From: Porphyra umbilicalis
Lineage: Eukaryota; Rhodophyta; Bangiophyceae; Bangiales; Bangiaceae
Direction of reading: 5' to 3'
Length of the DNA stretch: 64,000 nucleotides
NCBI GenBank assembly: GCA_002049455.2
Contig: KV918766.1
Coordinates: 124,001 to 188,000 of the forward strand
In this document: piece by piece, positions 21,557-33,248 of the stretch
How positions within the stretch are numbered: position 1 is the first letter of the stretch
Layout: each line of letters starts with the position of its first letter
Notes under the pieces: model-generated
Told to the model about the DNA's origin: nothing
What the model saw: only the letters and a program-made list of their open reading frames with translations
The model's database searches: none
Translations under genes and position numbers: made by a program

Positions 21557-21807
21557 GCTCCGACCCCGAATCGGACGCAAGTACATTCGCGTTTTAACTC
21601 GCTTGACCTCCGTTGGCAACGCCGCGTGCACGTTCGACATTGTTACCCGCCCCGAGAACTGGCCAACGGCGAATTTGAGACACGTTTCTGCAACGTGTGC
21701 CCAATATGGCGTTGGCCCGACATTGGTGGGAATGCTCTAAAGGCCAGGGAACAGCCGTAGCGTCCGTCCACTAAGGCATGCGGAGGCGACCGCTGCTTTG
21801 TGGGCGG

Positions 21808-21877
21808 CCTGTTGCGTGTGGGGATATCTCTCCACAGTAACATATTACTGTAGGGAGATATTCCCTCACGCAACAGG
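21808..21877. repeat. 70-bp foldback, 33-bp arms
   Basis: Arms at 21808-21840 and 21845-21877 (CCTGTTGCGTGTGGGGATAT at the start) pair with a few mismatches around a 4-bp loop. It lies 70 bp outside the 4.7-kb element. It could be a minimal foldback transposon or a hairpin in a transcript. Confidence 0.65.
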
Positions 21878-22079
21878 TCGTCTTAAGACGACAGGACGAG
21901 GGTGCTCTCCCACCATGTTGGCCCAGTGGAGAGCATGGCGCGACGTCAGAAGAAAAGTTTCGAGCTCCCATTGGTCATCATCAGCTTAGAGACAAAGCGT
22001 TGATTTGCTATTTTGCACTGTCGGGCTGTCAGTTCATGGGGAGATTCCATGTGCAAATATGCCGTGGGTCGACTCACGA

Positions 22080-22345
22080 ACTGTAAGAGCAAACCCTGCA
22101 ACGTCGGCCCCAAGTCATATTTGCGAAACGTGGCGCAACGTGGCGCAAACGTGTCTCAATATTAAGGAAATTGGGCCGGAACGCTCCCGCATCAACGTGT
22201 GCGACCCCATTGAGGCTTCGTTTCAACCGAATCAAATGACGTAAGTACAACGCATATTTTTTCAGAAATGGGGCCTGTGCCGGACCGACCCCATTCCCGA
22301 CGGGAAATGGGGTCGGTCCCAAGCCGACCCCATTCTTCTATGCTT
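22080..22345. repeat. Dispersed repeat D, copy 1, with GGACCGACCCCAT hairpin
   Basis: The left part (AGAGCAAACCCTGCAACGTC near 22087) and the right GAATGGGGTC region resemble, in inverted order, a segment at about 26594-26790. A hairpin with arms GGACCGACCCCAT lies at 22282-22319. Ends are not defined exactly and similarity is moderate. Confidence 0.45.
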
Positions 22346-23447
22346 TCTCATTGGTCGAACGATTCAAAACAGTACAGAAGATAGCACGCTTAAGCGAGCA
22401 ACGTGTGGGCCCACGATCAGCCTTGGTTTTTCAATATCTTTCAGAAACGAGAAATTATCGATGTGGACCACTCCTCTCCACAGCGGACCGACAGCTCTCG
22501 CGAGATTTTTCGGTCACGGCGTGCTCAGAGGGAAGCGCGTCGGATATTTTTGCGTCCGCGTGTCTCCCACGCATCGCTCACAGGGCAATCTGAGAGGGGG
22601 GGGCTGTCGAGCCGGGTGTGGTGTGCCTGCGTTGGCCCTCCCTGGGGGCCCACGTGGAGGGAGGTCGTGGCGCGAGGGCGGCAGGGGCCGTCGACTGCAC
22701 CGCCCGGAGGGGCGAGATTGGGCCGGTCGCTGTGCCACAGCGATTGGGGCGCCCTGAGAGCTGCCTGAGGGGGTGCTAGAGCCCGAACGGTCGCCCCTGG
22801 ATGGCGGGAGCCGCGATCCGTGCCATCTGGAAGGGGGTGGCCTCCGAGCCACCCTGCGTCAGTGGCAGGGGCCCGCACGAGCGTTGCCTGGGGGGGCGGT
22901 GGGGGGCACCCCGCCGCGCGTGCCTGGGAGGGGGGTGGGGGATCATTCCGGCGGGCATCAGCGGTGGGGGGGTGTGCTGGGGTGGCTGTCCGCAGTGGTC
23001 GGCCGGACACGCCATTTAGGGGATGGCACGGGGCGCCCACCCTGTCCCACCGCCGTCGTCACGCCCATCCCGCCGCCGCCTATTTTCGCCCACCCACCAC
23101 GCCCGCGAGCACGGCCAACGCGCCCTCTCCTCCATCCCACCGACCACGCGCTCCGCCCGCATCGCTCGTGTTTTCCATCCCACTCGCCCCTCCTCCCCGT
23201 CCGGATGCGATCGGCACGCGCCGGTCGCTTTCTTGCGCCCCGGCATCTCCATCTCACCCCCCCACCCCTCGGTGCACGCTTGGCTCCCTCCTCCTGCGCG
23301 ATCTCGCTCGGGACGGGCGCTGCGTGCATCGGTCGCCTCCCCCCCCCCCACTCCTCCCTCTTGACGCCGGACTGCACGCGCCTGTTGTTTTCCCCATCCG
23401 CTTCCTGCGCCCCACGGGGTCCGGTCGTCGGCGTCCCTGCTCTCGCT
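22346..23447. other. GC-rich 5' flank of the Harbinger transposase, no separate gene
   Basis: Several frames are open because the block is rich in G runs on the left and C runs on the right. The frame leading into the transposase ATG at 23448 is open upstream but is Pro/Arg-rich without any motif. This stretch is probably the element's 5' region; its outer end was not found. Confidence 0.35.
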
Positions 23448-24986
23448 ATGGACGGCGAGGAGGAGGAGTTTTCGGCCACTGCGACCTTGCTGGCTGAGGA
23501 CGACGGCGCGGATGTAGCTGCCGTTGTCCAAGCTCATGTCAACGTGCTGATGGCTGTACGCCGACGCGCGCGCGCCCAACGCATTGCCCGACAATGGAGG
23601 TATCGCGGCTCTACTACCGGGCGCCGCGGCAACAAGCGCCGTGACTTTGCGGCTGGTTTGCAAGGCATTCTACGGGACTACTTTGGTGTCGGTGGTCTTC
23701 CGCCCATCTAAGACGAGCGGGATTTCGAGACGCGGTTCCGTGTCCCTCGCGCTGTGTTCCGGCGTGTCTACATGGCGGTCAAGGACGAGCCATTTTTTCA
23801 ACAGCGGATCAATGCCACCGGCAAGTTGCAAGCGCACCCACTACAGAAGGTGGTGGCTGCTTTTCGTGTTATCGCTTACGGCGAGGCGGCCGACCGAGCC
23901 GACGAGTACGTGCGGCTGTCCCGGACGACGATTGCGACGTCGAACAAGTTGCTGATGGACTTCATTGTGAAGCGGTGGGGACCTACCTACTTGCGCCGAC
24001 CCAACCAGGACGAGCTGAACCAGATCATGGAGCGGAACAAGGAGCGGGGGATGCCCGGGTGTATCGGCTCCCTCGACTGCTGTCACTGGGAGTGGCACCA
24101 ATGTCCGACGGGGATGGCGGGGGCCTATCAGAGTCGTAAGGGCAAGCGTGGGATGGTTGTGGAAGCTGTTTGTGACGAGGACCTGTGGGTGTGGCACCTA
24201 TTTGTAGGGGCCCCTGGCAGTCTGAACGACATCAACGTCATGCACCAGTCGGCGCTGTACCTGGACGTTACTGGCGGTCGGTGGCCGCTGCGCAACAAGC
24301 CCTACACGATAAATGGCCACACGCGCACGCTGCCCTACTACCTCGTCGACGGGATTTACCCGCGGTTTGCTTTCCTGATCTCGCCTCACCCTAAGCCGTC
24401 CACCGAGGAGCAGACGACGTTCAACCGCCTCCAAGAGGCCATCCGCAAGGACGTGGAGCGCCTGTTTGGCGTCCTGATGAAGCGCTTTCATGTTGCGCTC
24501 CACCCTGGGCGCTACCGCTCTGTGTCGCAGCTGGTGACGACGTACAAGGCCATCTGTATTTTGCACAACATGTGTGTCGAGAGCCGTCGTAGCACCTTTT
24601 TGAGCCGCCGTCGACGTGAGGCGGGGGGTGATGGTGGAACTAACTGTGGCGTAGGCGGCGACGCCGGTGGCGAGTCGGATGGCGGGGATGGACAGAGTGG
24701 TGGGGCGCATGCTGTCGGTGGTGCTGCCGCCGGGGGACCTGCACCTGGCGGCGCTGCTGCCGACGGCTCCGGCGGCGTCGCGGCCGCAATGGGCAATATC
24801 GACGCCGCCGGCAACGCACCTCCTGCTCTGCATCCGGCCCCTCACCCGCCCGCCGCCGGCATGGCTGCCAACTTTGACGCGTGGGCTGAGACACAGAACC
24901 CGGCGGAGTGCGAGAGCCTACGCGACGACCTGACTGCGGACATCTTCCGGGACCGAGGCGATCTGCTTGCCCCTTACCTTGGGTAA
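23448..24986 (+). pseudogene. PIF/Harbinger transposase, nearly intact, one stop
   Basis: From ATG at 23448 (MDGEEEEFSATATLLAEDD) the frame has 512 codons with a single TAA at 23709-23711, in GLPPI-stop-DERDFETRF. The relative at 58306 has Asp at that position. Catalytic motifs of the plant-transposon/DDE_Tnp_4 family are complete: Asp in GSLDCCHWEWHQCP, Asp in GAPGSLNDINVM, YYLVDGIYPRFAF, Glu in EAIRKDVERLFGVLMKRF, then AICILHNMCVES. The C-terminal 100 residues are Gly/Ala-rich with a final acidic segment. The family cuts and pastes DNA at 3-bp sites. All else being intact, this copy is probably young. Confidence 0.85.
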
Positions 24987-25114
24987 CACGTAGTACATGA
25001 TAGAGGAGGCATACAACGGTTTTTTTTTCCCCGCTGGGCAGGGGTTCTTTTTTTTCCAACACACTCTTGCGTCGACCGTGTCTACGGGAGCGGCGGGAGA
25101 CTCCGGCTCCGGCC

Positions 25115-25976
25115 TCAGTGGCGTCGCAGTAGGTGGTGCGTGGGTCCTTGACAAGTGTAAGGTGGGGGATAGTGGGCGGGTGTCGGCGGGTGCGCCGGTG
25201 GGCGTTGCGGGGCGTGGGGGTGCCCGACGGGTGCTGGGGTGAGTCGCGGCGTTCGGCGGCCCAGCCGAAACGGCCATTGCATCAGGGCCGGCCCGCTGGC
25301 GGACGCCGTCGGCTCGATGGCGGCGGGCGGCCGCCACGGCCAGCCCGCCGTGAGCAGCCCGTGCCGGCTGGCACCGTGTCGGCGGCGGCGGGCAGAGAGG
25401 GGCTGTCCGAGGTGGCGGGTAGCTGGGTGTGGCGCGGCGCGCGTGCGGAGTGCGCGGTGTCGGGCGTGCCGTCTGTGCGGCGGCTGTCGTGGTGGGGTGC
25501 GGTGGATAGTCGGGCGCAGTGGTGGGCGTGGGGGGGCGGGGGGATTGTCGGGTGCGGGGCGTGGTGCGGTGGGTTGCGGGCGAGTGTCGGGTGCAGTGGC
25601 GGGCAAGCGGTCGGTTCGGCGGCGGGCGTGGCGTGGGGGGGCGCGTTCTCCACGGGCGGTGGGGCGGCTCGGCGAGCGGCAGGCAGCCGCAACGGCCAGC
25701 CCGCCGCTCCCAGGCCGCTGACGGCCAGCACATCTTTGGCGGCGGTGGCGTTGTGCGGCGGGGTCGTGGGTGCCGGCCGGCTCGGGGGATGGCGTCGTGG
25801 GAGCGGTGGGCCGCGTGCCGGGTGGGGGGGGGGCAGTGCGGTTCGCGGTTCGCGGCGCCAACGCCGTTCTGTGCCGTCACTGTGTCCACAAATTGCGCAA
25901 AGCGCTTCGCCCCCTCTTCAGTGGCCCACTCGTGCACGATCTCATTCGGTGACGCGGGCCAGGTTACACCGACCAT
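25115..25976 (-). CDS. Possible ORF1 partner of the Harbinger transposase
   Basis: The minus strand opens with ATG at 25976, encoding MVGVTWPASPNEIVHEWATE followed by AKRFAQFVDTVTAQNG. It then runs into Pro/Thr/Arg-rich sequence in which all frames are open. The first 45 residues have balanced, protein-like composition. Its position and inward direction, facing the transposase at 23448-24986, match the ORF1 placement in the elements at 6.5-10.6 kb and 54-58 kb. No Myb motif is recognised, so this is inference from context. Confidence 0.3.
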
Positions 25977-26059
25977 TGGGCATGTGGGACCGAAACGGAC
26001 AGTTTGTTGCGTCGACCAGATTCCAAAAGTACAGTTTTTGGCAAAAGTGATGCAATCCA

Positions 26060-26593
26060 GGGCGACAGATTAGTTCGATTTACTGCTTCGGCCAATCACA
26101 ACGCCTCCCCCCAGGCTGGGCGGTTTGAAAATAACTCCCGAGAGTGTCGCTGGCGATGTATCTGACCTGTTGGCATCTCGCGACGATCCTGCCGCACGAT
26201 GCGGATCGCACAAGTGACGACGCCCGTTGGCCTGTTTGCCCGCCCAGCCGCCTACCGCTTCTTGGGTGCCCCGAACAGATCCGATTGCCACCGAAGAGAC
26301 TGTACACGAGGAGACCGCGCAGTGCCCAGGGCCCGTCGCATCTTTTGGGTGCCATGTTTATGTCGTGGCTGTGCCAGGTGTCGGCCCGATAGTCCCTGTA
26401 AATTTCCTTTTCTTCGACGTTGTCATCGGTTTCGACGATTGTAGCGGCATATCTGGCGCTTGATAGGGACGTGGCGATCTCACCGCGACTGCTTCACACG
26501 CTTTCAGGCCATATTTTCGGTGGCTCCGTTTCATTAAGCACCGATGGAGATCCTTTAGCGCTTCTTCGGTTTCACTCATATTTGATGTAGCAG
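26060..26593. other. Intergenic, nothing recognised
   Basis: Balanced composition and only short open frames. No motif, inverted ends or repeats were found in this stretch. Confidence 0.35.
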
Positions 26594-26790
26594 AATGGGG
26601 CTGGGCTCAACCCAGCAATAATGACCCCATTCGGACGGTCTCGTGGCTCGTTTCAACCCAACTACATCGCGCCTGGCCCCAAAACAGGGCCCCCAGAATG
26701 GGCTTTCCATTCAGCGTGCCACACGTTGCACCTCTAGATTCCCCAATTGGAGAATGGGATCGACGTTGTAGGGTTTGCTCTAACCCACAA
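26594..26790. repeat. Dispersed repeat D, copy 2
   Basis: It begins GAATGGGGCTGGGCTCAACC and ends near GACGTTGTAGGGTTTGCTCT. The latter is the reverse complement, with a few changes, of the sequence at 22087. Orientation is opposite to copy 1. Boundaries are approximate. Confidence 0.45.
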
Positions 26791-26998
26791 GAGCCATCAC
26801 AAACCCACGTCAATGTGTGTGGCTTTTCGTGCCCTGCGGAAGCCCCACACGTCGGTCTGGCCTTTCCACATGGTAAAAAGTCATTAGTGTCCCACCCCCG
26901 GTTAGTCACCACTGCGCTGTCTCATCGGTTTGGCTCGGTGCGGTGTGACTGGCTCCCCTCTGATTCAGGGATGAGAGGGGATAATTATAGTCACATTA

Positions 26999-27134
26999 CA
27001 GTGCGTTCTCCTTATAAGAGACGGCTGATTCGGCACAATTTGAAGGAAGAGTGGCCCACACGGACTGGAATGGAAGACTCGCAACCCATATTATTTTGTA
27101 AACGATTCTCTTATACACTAACGAGAACGCACTG
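26999..27134. repeat. 136-bp MITE with CAGTGCGTTCTC termini, copy 1
   Basis: The ends CAGTGCGTTCTC and GAGAACGCACTG are exact reverse complements, extending inward through TTATAAGAGA. TA borders the element at 26997-26998 and 27135-27136. The inverted second copy is at 40044-40173 and shares the interior (GGAATGGAAGACTCGC...). CAGTG termini with TA are typical of Tc1/mariner/pogo-derived MITEs. Confidence 0.9.
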
Positions 27135-27136
27135 TA

Positions 27137-28831
27137 TTACACCTGAACTTTTCACTATATTAATGCAAACCACGGATCGGCAGACTATAATTATGCAACG
27201 TGTGCACCACGTGTTGGTGCTTGCTTTCCCTTCACTCATGTAAAGTTGCATGGAAGTACAATAATTGAAAATCGGCCACAACGCGCTCTGGCGACACAGC
27301 CAGTGCCGCCGCTCCCCGCAATATGGCTGCCTGGCATTTCCCGCAGCGCCGCCCCCCCCAGCGAAAGGGCTGCCTGGCATTGCCTGCAGCTCTCCCCCCC
27401 CCGCGAAACGGCTGCCTGGCATTGCCCGCAGCGCCACCGTAATCTCGCGCCATTGCCGGTAAGAAGGTAGATCGCCAGGCGAAACGGTGGGAATAAAATT
27501 TGATATATATTGGAACGTGGAACGCAGAAGTCTTCCACAAATGCTGACCAAAACTATACTGTCAGCCTTTCTGTATTTATACTGAATTATCCTAGCCTTT
27601 CGGTCAGGGTATCTACCAACATGGTGAAGACCGTTTTTAATTTGTTTGAGAGCTAGCGCACGTTGCCGGAGTACTTGTTGAGACCGAGAAACACATCCTT
27701 TTCGCTCGCTCTGCAGCCCCTGAAAGTTTCGTCACCGCTTCTTTGCACTGGGAACGTTGGTACGCGTGGTCGGGTGCCTCGTACCAAGTTGGACGCCATG
27801 GGGAGGTTTTGTTCGCGCGTACGGTTCGCGACAGTGTTCATAGCGCAAGAAGCTGGATGGAAAGGGTCGTGAGGCGGGGTGCACGGTCTACGGGGCTCTC
27901 CGGCGGTGTGGCACAGAGTAATTTCGATGGTACTTTGAGAGCGACGGTCTCGGATGTCTCTGAGAGCGTTTATTTGCAGTCGAACGCTTGAAAGCAGGAC
28001 GTTGCGAGGCGCGCGATGTGACGGGTAAGACCGCGCCACTGGGCGCGATGCGTGGGGCGGCGAGAATGGCGGGCGACTGACAAACTGTGGGAGTAGCGGC
28101 CGGATGGCTCATTTGTCTGGTGTCCTCGACAAGGTGGTAGGTCGACATGAACGGTCTGTAATTACTTTGAGCGTGTCAAATAGCTAAGCCAGTTCGAGCC
28201 AGGGTATTTGCGCGAACGCGCCTTCAGTGAAACCTTCAGCGGATGAGTACACCGTAAACTTGCAACCCTGCTCTGGTTGCATCTGCGTTGGCAGCCTCTT
28301 GTTGCGAGGACCACCCCCCCCCCCCCAGCGTCTGTTTCGTCGAGCCCGTGACGTGGCAATACGGTCGGGTCGTTGGCCGGGGTGGTCCGCCTGCCGGCTC
28401 CACGGGTAGGACACCCGCCCCAACAGGCGGCAGCTCGGGTGCCGACTGCCGGCCACGGGCCCACCCACCGTGAGGCGCCCGGCCCGGCCGGCCCCAGACG
28501 GCGGACTGCCAGTCCCTGGCGGCGCCTACGAGGGGGGGGCGCCGCCAATAGCGGCTGTCGGTCAGGGGGGCGGGGCGGTGCCTGCGCGCAACCGTGACGG
28601 GCCGACAAGAGAGAACATCCCATAGACATTGTTTACGCGCCGCACCAAGCAGGCAAATGAGCAGTGAGAGAGGGTCAACGAGGCGAAACACAAGAAAAAA
28701 ATAAACAAAGCGGCTCTGTCCGCGGCGGCGGCGCCCGCGCGCCCGCCCACACCTTACAGCTTGCAATTGTCCGACCACCCACCAGCGGTGCTCCCACGGT
28801 GCGCGTCCATCCCCCCCCCCGGCCACCCCCC
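27137..28831. other. Intergenic, no gene recognised
   Basis: Near 27,300-27,450 a short unit (GGCTGCCTGGCATT followed by GCCCGCAGCGCC or close variants) is repeated about four times. Elsewhere I see no recognisable coding or mobile sequence. The right part, from about 28,350, becomes GC-rich as the host gene island begins. Confidence 0.4.
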
Positions 28832-29018
28832 TCACCGGCGGGGCCCCCACACGGCGCCCGCCCCAAACAAGACGGGCGGGCGGTAGGCGCCGCCGAGCGG
28901 CGTCGCCGCCGCCCCCCGGCGTCGCCGCGGGAAGCACCCCGCCGCCCGCCGCCACGCGCCGCCAGCCGCCGCCGCCGCCGCCGCGGGCGCCGCTGCCGCC
29001 GCGGCCCGCGGGGGCGGC

Positions 29019-29056
<38 letters not shown>

Positions 29057-30056
29057 CGCCGCCGTCCGCCGGCAGATGGGCAGCCGCCGCGGCACGGCCG
29101 CGGCGGCGGCGAGGGGCTCGGGCACCACCGTCGGCGCCGCCGCTTTGGGGGAGGGGGGGGGACCCTCCTGCCCGATGGCGTGAAGAGGATGGGCAGGCGG
29201 CGGGGGGGGAGTGTGGCGGCGGGGGGGGGGGGGGGGGGAGGGCGTCGGCACCCGCCGCACTTGGCAGGGACGCGTCAAAGCGTGCGCCCATGACGCCCGT
29301 CGGCGACGGCGGGGGGGACGTGCGGCCACTCGCCGGGCGTTTTGGGGAGCCCGGCCGCGTCTTGGCCGCCTTGTCAGCGGCGGGCACGGCAGGCGATGCG
29401 GGCGCGGGCGCGGGCGTCTCGATGCTTGTCACCACCGGCGGCGGGTGCCACTCGGCGTCGGCGTCCGCGTCGGCCTCCACCTCGGCAATCAACTCATCAT
29501 AGGCGGCCTTGACGTCGTCGGCGTCGTGGTCGACGAGCGCGTCGAGCGACGCCGCCCGCCGCGCCGCCGCCTCCTTGTACGTGCGGCGGCGGGTGGCGCA
29601 CGTGCGGAAGGCCGCGCGTTGAGCGTCGGCCGCGTCGGCCGCCGCAGCGTCCGCCTCGTCGGCCGCGGTCGCGAACCACCCCGCCACCTGGTTGGCCGTC
29701 AGGAGCGACCGCGTCGCGTCGATGAGGGCGGAGCGGCGGATGGGCTTGGTGTAGACGACCCGATCGGCGGCGCGCCGCGCGGCGGCCGCGCCGGCGGCGG
29801 CGCGCCGGGCGGCGGCGGCAGTCTTGGCTGCGGTCGTGGCGGCGGCGGCGGCGGCGGCGGTCGCCGCCGTCGACGCGGCGGCGGCGGCGGCGAGGCCGGC
29901 CGACGCGCACGCGAGCGTGTGGCCCTCGGCCACGGCGGTGGTGACGGCGGCGCGGGCGGAAGCGGCGGCCACGCCGGCGGAAAAGGGCACGGCGGCGGCC
30001 ATGCTCTTGTTGTAGGACTTGAGGATGGCGGCACTCCGGGCGGCTTCGAAGTCCAT
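28832..30056 (-). CDS. Ala-rich hypothetical protein
   Basis: From ATG at 30056 the product begins MDFEAARSAAILKSYNKSMA. About 150 residues follow that are dominated by Ala with scattered Thr, Arg and Val and are probably helical. A more ordinary segment comes next (VVYTKPIRRSALIDATRSLL, then ELIAEVEADADADAEW) and then a Pro-rich part. A G/C run at about 29219-29238 probably shifts the frame. After it the most natural reading is the one with LHAIGQEGPPPSPKAAAPTV, ending at 28832. No family is recognised. It is the first of three minus-strand genes in the host island, and a TATA-like site lies 340 bp upstream. Confidence 0.5.
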
Positions 30057-30396
30057 GGCGTCGGGGTGGGGGGGGGGGAAGCGGGAGGGGAGAAAAAGGG
30101 GTAGGGAGGGAGGGAGGGAGGGAAGGGGGTGGGGAGGGAAAAGAGTAAAGAGAGAAAGGGGTAGGGTAGGGAGGTGGATCGGGAAAGAAAGGGAGGCACG
30201 AGGCCGTGACGCACGGGCCGAAGCGGCGGGCGAGCGTGACAACAGTGGGGTGGGAGGAACGGACGGCGCAATCGGCAGTGACGACCGAGGGGAGACGGGT
30301 GCACAGCGCACGCACAACGACGGCGGCGTCGGGGCGGTCGGGTGTGCGGACGTGGGGGGTCAGCACCGGCGGTCGGCTCGCGGGGGTACCGCCCCT

Positions 30397-30402
30397 CTTA
30401 TA
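30397..30402 (-). promoter_or_regulatory. TATA-like box upstream of the Ala-rich gene
   Basis: On the minus strand the sequence reads CTCTATAAGAG, a good TATA-box match in otherwise very GC-rich DNA, about 340 bp before the ATG at 30056. No transcription start evidence is available. Confidence 0.4.
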
Positions 30403-30419
30403 GAGTCCCGCGGGGGTTC

Positions 30420-32902
30420 CCAGACCGGAGATCACCCCCCCTCCGCGTGCGCCCGTGGGGTCCCCCGGAGCAGGGCGCGCGCGCGGGCTCCCCCCCACGC
30501 ACCTTTCGGGCACCCCCAACGCGGGCGTCCGCGGTGCCCCCCCGTGCCCCCCGCCCCACATGGAGCCTGCCGCCATAAACCGTTACGGCCGGCCTGCGGG
30601 CGCCGCCGGCACGCATGGGCGGGGGGTGCCCACCCGACGGTGCCAAGCGGCCCGTCGCGACGGCCCGCGCGCGCCTTCTGTGCGCGGGTGGCGGTCTGGG
30701 CGCGTGCCGTGCTCCGCAGCGGCCGCGGGGGGGCGCCACGGCGCCGCCCACGGACTGGGGCACCCCCCCCACGGGCGGTGGGATCCGTGGCGCGCGCTTC
30801 GCCCCCCCTTTGCCCCACGGTGAGGGCGCCTGCATCGTGCCCTTTGGTCTGCCCGACGGCGCTTGCATCGCGGCCGTGGCCCCCCGCGGGCGGGCCCTGC
30901 TGCGGGTGCCCGCGGTCGCGCGTCCCGGCGGTGGCGGCACGGCGGTGGGGGGGCGGCTGCGGTGCCCGCCGCCCCGACGGCGCCGCCGCCGCCACCCATC
31001 ATGGGTTGGCCCAGTCGCGCGCTCACCGCCCGCGCGTCGGCCAGCATCCATGGTCCACCAGCCAGGGGGCGCCCTTCTCTTTTTGCATGCGGGGCGCTTG
31101 TGGCACATGTCTAATTCCTGGCTTCCCACCTGTTTAGTTGTACTTATATATGCTGACAGAATCAAGTCGCGTGCGCCACCCGCCGCGGCCACCGAAAGAC
31201 GCGGGTCCAGGCACGACCCGTGGCCGCCGCGCCCGCGGCGCGTCGGCGGGAGGGCGGCTCCCCGGCGCCCGGCGCCGCGGGCGGGCACACGCCCGCCCGA
31301 CTGCGGGGCGGGCGGCCACCAGCGCTGGGCGGTCAAAGCGGCCAAAGCACCTTTTCGGCACCCCCCGACGGTTGGCGGCCGCGGCGACCGATTGCGTCGG
31401 CGGCGGCGGCGGCGACTAGGCCGCCGCGCGCCCCCGACGGCGGCGACTAGGCGGCCGCGCGCGCCGCCAACGGCGGCGCGGGGGGGGGGGAGGGGGGGGC
31501 GTTTCCGGCTCTCCCCCGACGCTGCGCGCGGGCACGGCGGAAATCTGTCGCCGGGTCGGCGCCGCCCCACACGTGGCGGCCGGCGTGTGCGAGGCGCGGC
31601 CGCGTTGCCTCCGCCGCCGCCGGGTGCCCGCCGACGGGGGGGGCGGGGACGCCCGCGCTCCGTGTGTGCCGCGCGTGCCCGGGTTCCGTCTTTGGGTGCC
31701 CGGCCGCCCGCTCCCCGTGTGCGTTGTGTGCACGCCCTGTTCCGGGGCGCGGGCGGGCCGGCGACGCAGCCCTTTTTTCGTCCTCCCGTGCCGCCGCTGC
31801 CCCTCGCACTGGGGTGGTGTGCGTCCTCCCTACCTCATCCTGTAGGTGCGCGGGTGGGCGCCGATACCACCCCGCCCGCGGTGTCGCCACGGCCGTCACG
31901 TGTCGGGGGGTGGAGGGGGAGGCACCGCAGACACAAGCGGATCGTACGATGGCGCCCGAGCGGGAGGGGGGGGGGGGGGGGGGGGGGATCCGTAGGCAGC
32001 ACGTGGAGGGATGCGGCGCCACCCGCACGATACGACAACCGACGGGCTTTGGGGAGCGGCCCGGCGCCAAGTCGACGGTTTCGCCCTCCTGGCTGTATAC
32101 TTGTGGAAGGAAGGAGGGGGAAGCGACCCCACCAGGTACGCAGAGTAGTGGCCACGACGTGTGGGGGGGGGGAGGCTTCCGCAGGGGGAGGGGGTGGGTG
32201 CAAGATTCGAGTGGGTCTGGGAAGCCCGCACGGGAGGCTGGCGCCTCTTGCCCCAGAGGCGAGGCCCACAAACAATCAACCGCGCTCGCAGCGGCCTCCA
32301 CACACAATCGCCGCGCTCGCAAACACCTCTGACGCGGCGGGCGGTAGCCGCGACGGCGCGGCCGGCGGCGCGCCGTGCGCCGCGCGGCCGCGCGCAGCGG
32401 CACGCGGCAAGGCGCGCAAGGGTGGTGGACAAGCCACCCCACCCGCGCCGCGCCTTGGGTTCCGTAACAATGAGGAATTGGTCAACCACAACTCTCCACG
32501 AACGCTCCGTGGCCGCGCCGCCCACCGGCAGCGCGCCGGTGCCGCACGACCGGCGGCGTTGCGCGCGCCACGCCGCCGGCGGCGGGCGCCCACCCGCCGA
32601 CCGGCGCTGCCGCGCGGCGCGGCCCGCGGCGGGCGGGGCGCCGCGCCCCCACCCCGCGCCGCCACGGCCGCCGTCGGGGGGCGCGGCGCCGCCCCCCCGG
32701 GGATGCGATGACAACCGACCGACACGCCCCTCTTTTCCACCCGGCGCGGCGCAGGCGCCCCCCCCCCACCCCCCGGGGCGCCCCCGCCCCGCGCGCCCGA
32801 CGGGCGCGTCGCCGCCGGCGGGCGTCGTCGGCCCCTCCTAGCGACGGGGCCACCCCCCCCCCCCCCCCCCCACGCGCGCGCGGCGGCGCCCCCCCCCCCC
32901 CC
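30420..32902. other. GC-rich intergenic DNA with long chance frames and G runs
   Basis: A plus-strand frame is open from 30615 to 32711 (698 codons) and a minus-strand one from 30398 to 31570. Both are Arg/Pro/Gly-rich with no motif, as expected by chance at this composition. A run of over 20 G with one A lies near 31,962-31,987. An AT-richer island at 31,085-31,170 could be a promoter or terminator region between genes. Confidence 0.4.
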
Positions 32903-33209
32903 TCACAGGAGCGGCCGCAGCTCGTGCTCCAACCCCCCCGAGGGGCCCTCCCCCGGCGCCCCCCCCCCCCCCCCGCCGCCAAAGGCGGCCGCGCCGACCC
33001 GACGGCCACCCCCCCACACGCGAGGCCGCACGCGGGCCCGTACAGGCGCTCGAGCGTGGGGCGGCGGAGGTGGAGGCGCCACCCCCCCCCCGGGACCACC
33101 CACACGCCGCCCGCACCGCCGCGCCGAGCGCGTCCATGCGGTCGACGCCGCCAACCACATTGTACACGCCGGCGGGCGGCCGCGCCGCCGCCGCCGCGGG
33201 CGGCGCGCT

Positions 33210-33248
<39 letters not shown>

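Larger units (their letters stand above)
17015..21737. mobile_element. 4.7-kb Harbinger-ended element, TAA target duplication
   Basis: The ends GAGCATTCCCACCAATGTCG and its reverse complement at 21718-21737 match perfectly and are bordered by TAA at 17012-17014 and 21738-21740. A TWA-type 3-bp duplication is the classic PIF/Harbinger target. CCAACG/CGTTGG words cluster near both ends (17036, 17093-17130, 17175-17215; 21488-21556, 21608, 21659, 21709), like subterminal transposase-binding repeats. The middle is 2.5 kb of degenerate GGC-type repeats rather than a normal gene pair. Only a weak transposase trace is seen near the right end. It is best called a large non-autonomous or decayed element. 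Confidence 0.8.

Noticed and set aside
27300-27450. Short direct repeats (GGCTGCCTGGCATT units) as a CRISPR array
   Set aside because: Only about four imperfect units with variable spacing in eukaryotic-type DNA and no cas-like gene; simple tandem duplication is sufficient.
30615-32711. A 698-codon plus-strand frame
   Set aside because: Arg/Pro/Gly-rich with no domain, crosses several long G runs and is mirrored by open frames on the other strand; expected by chance at this GC content.
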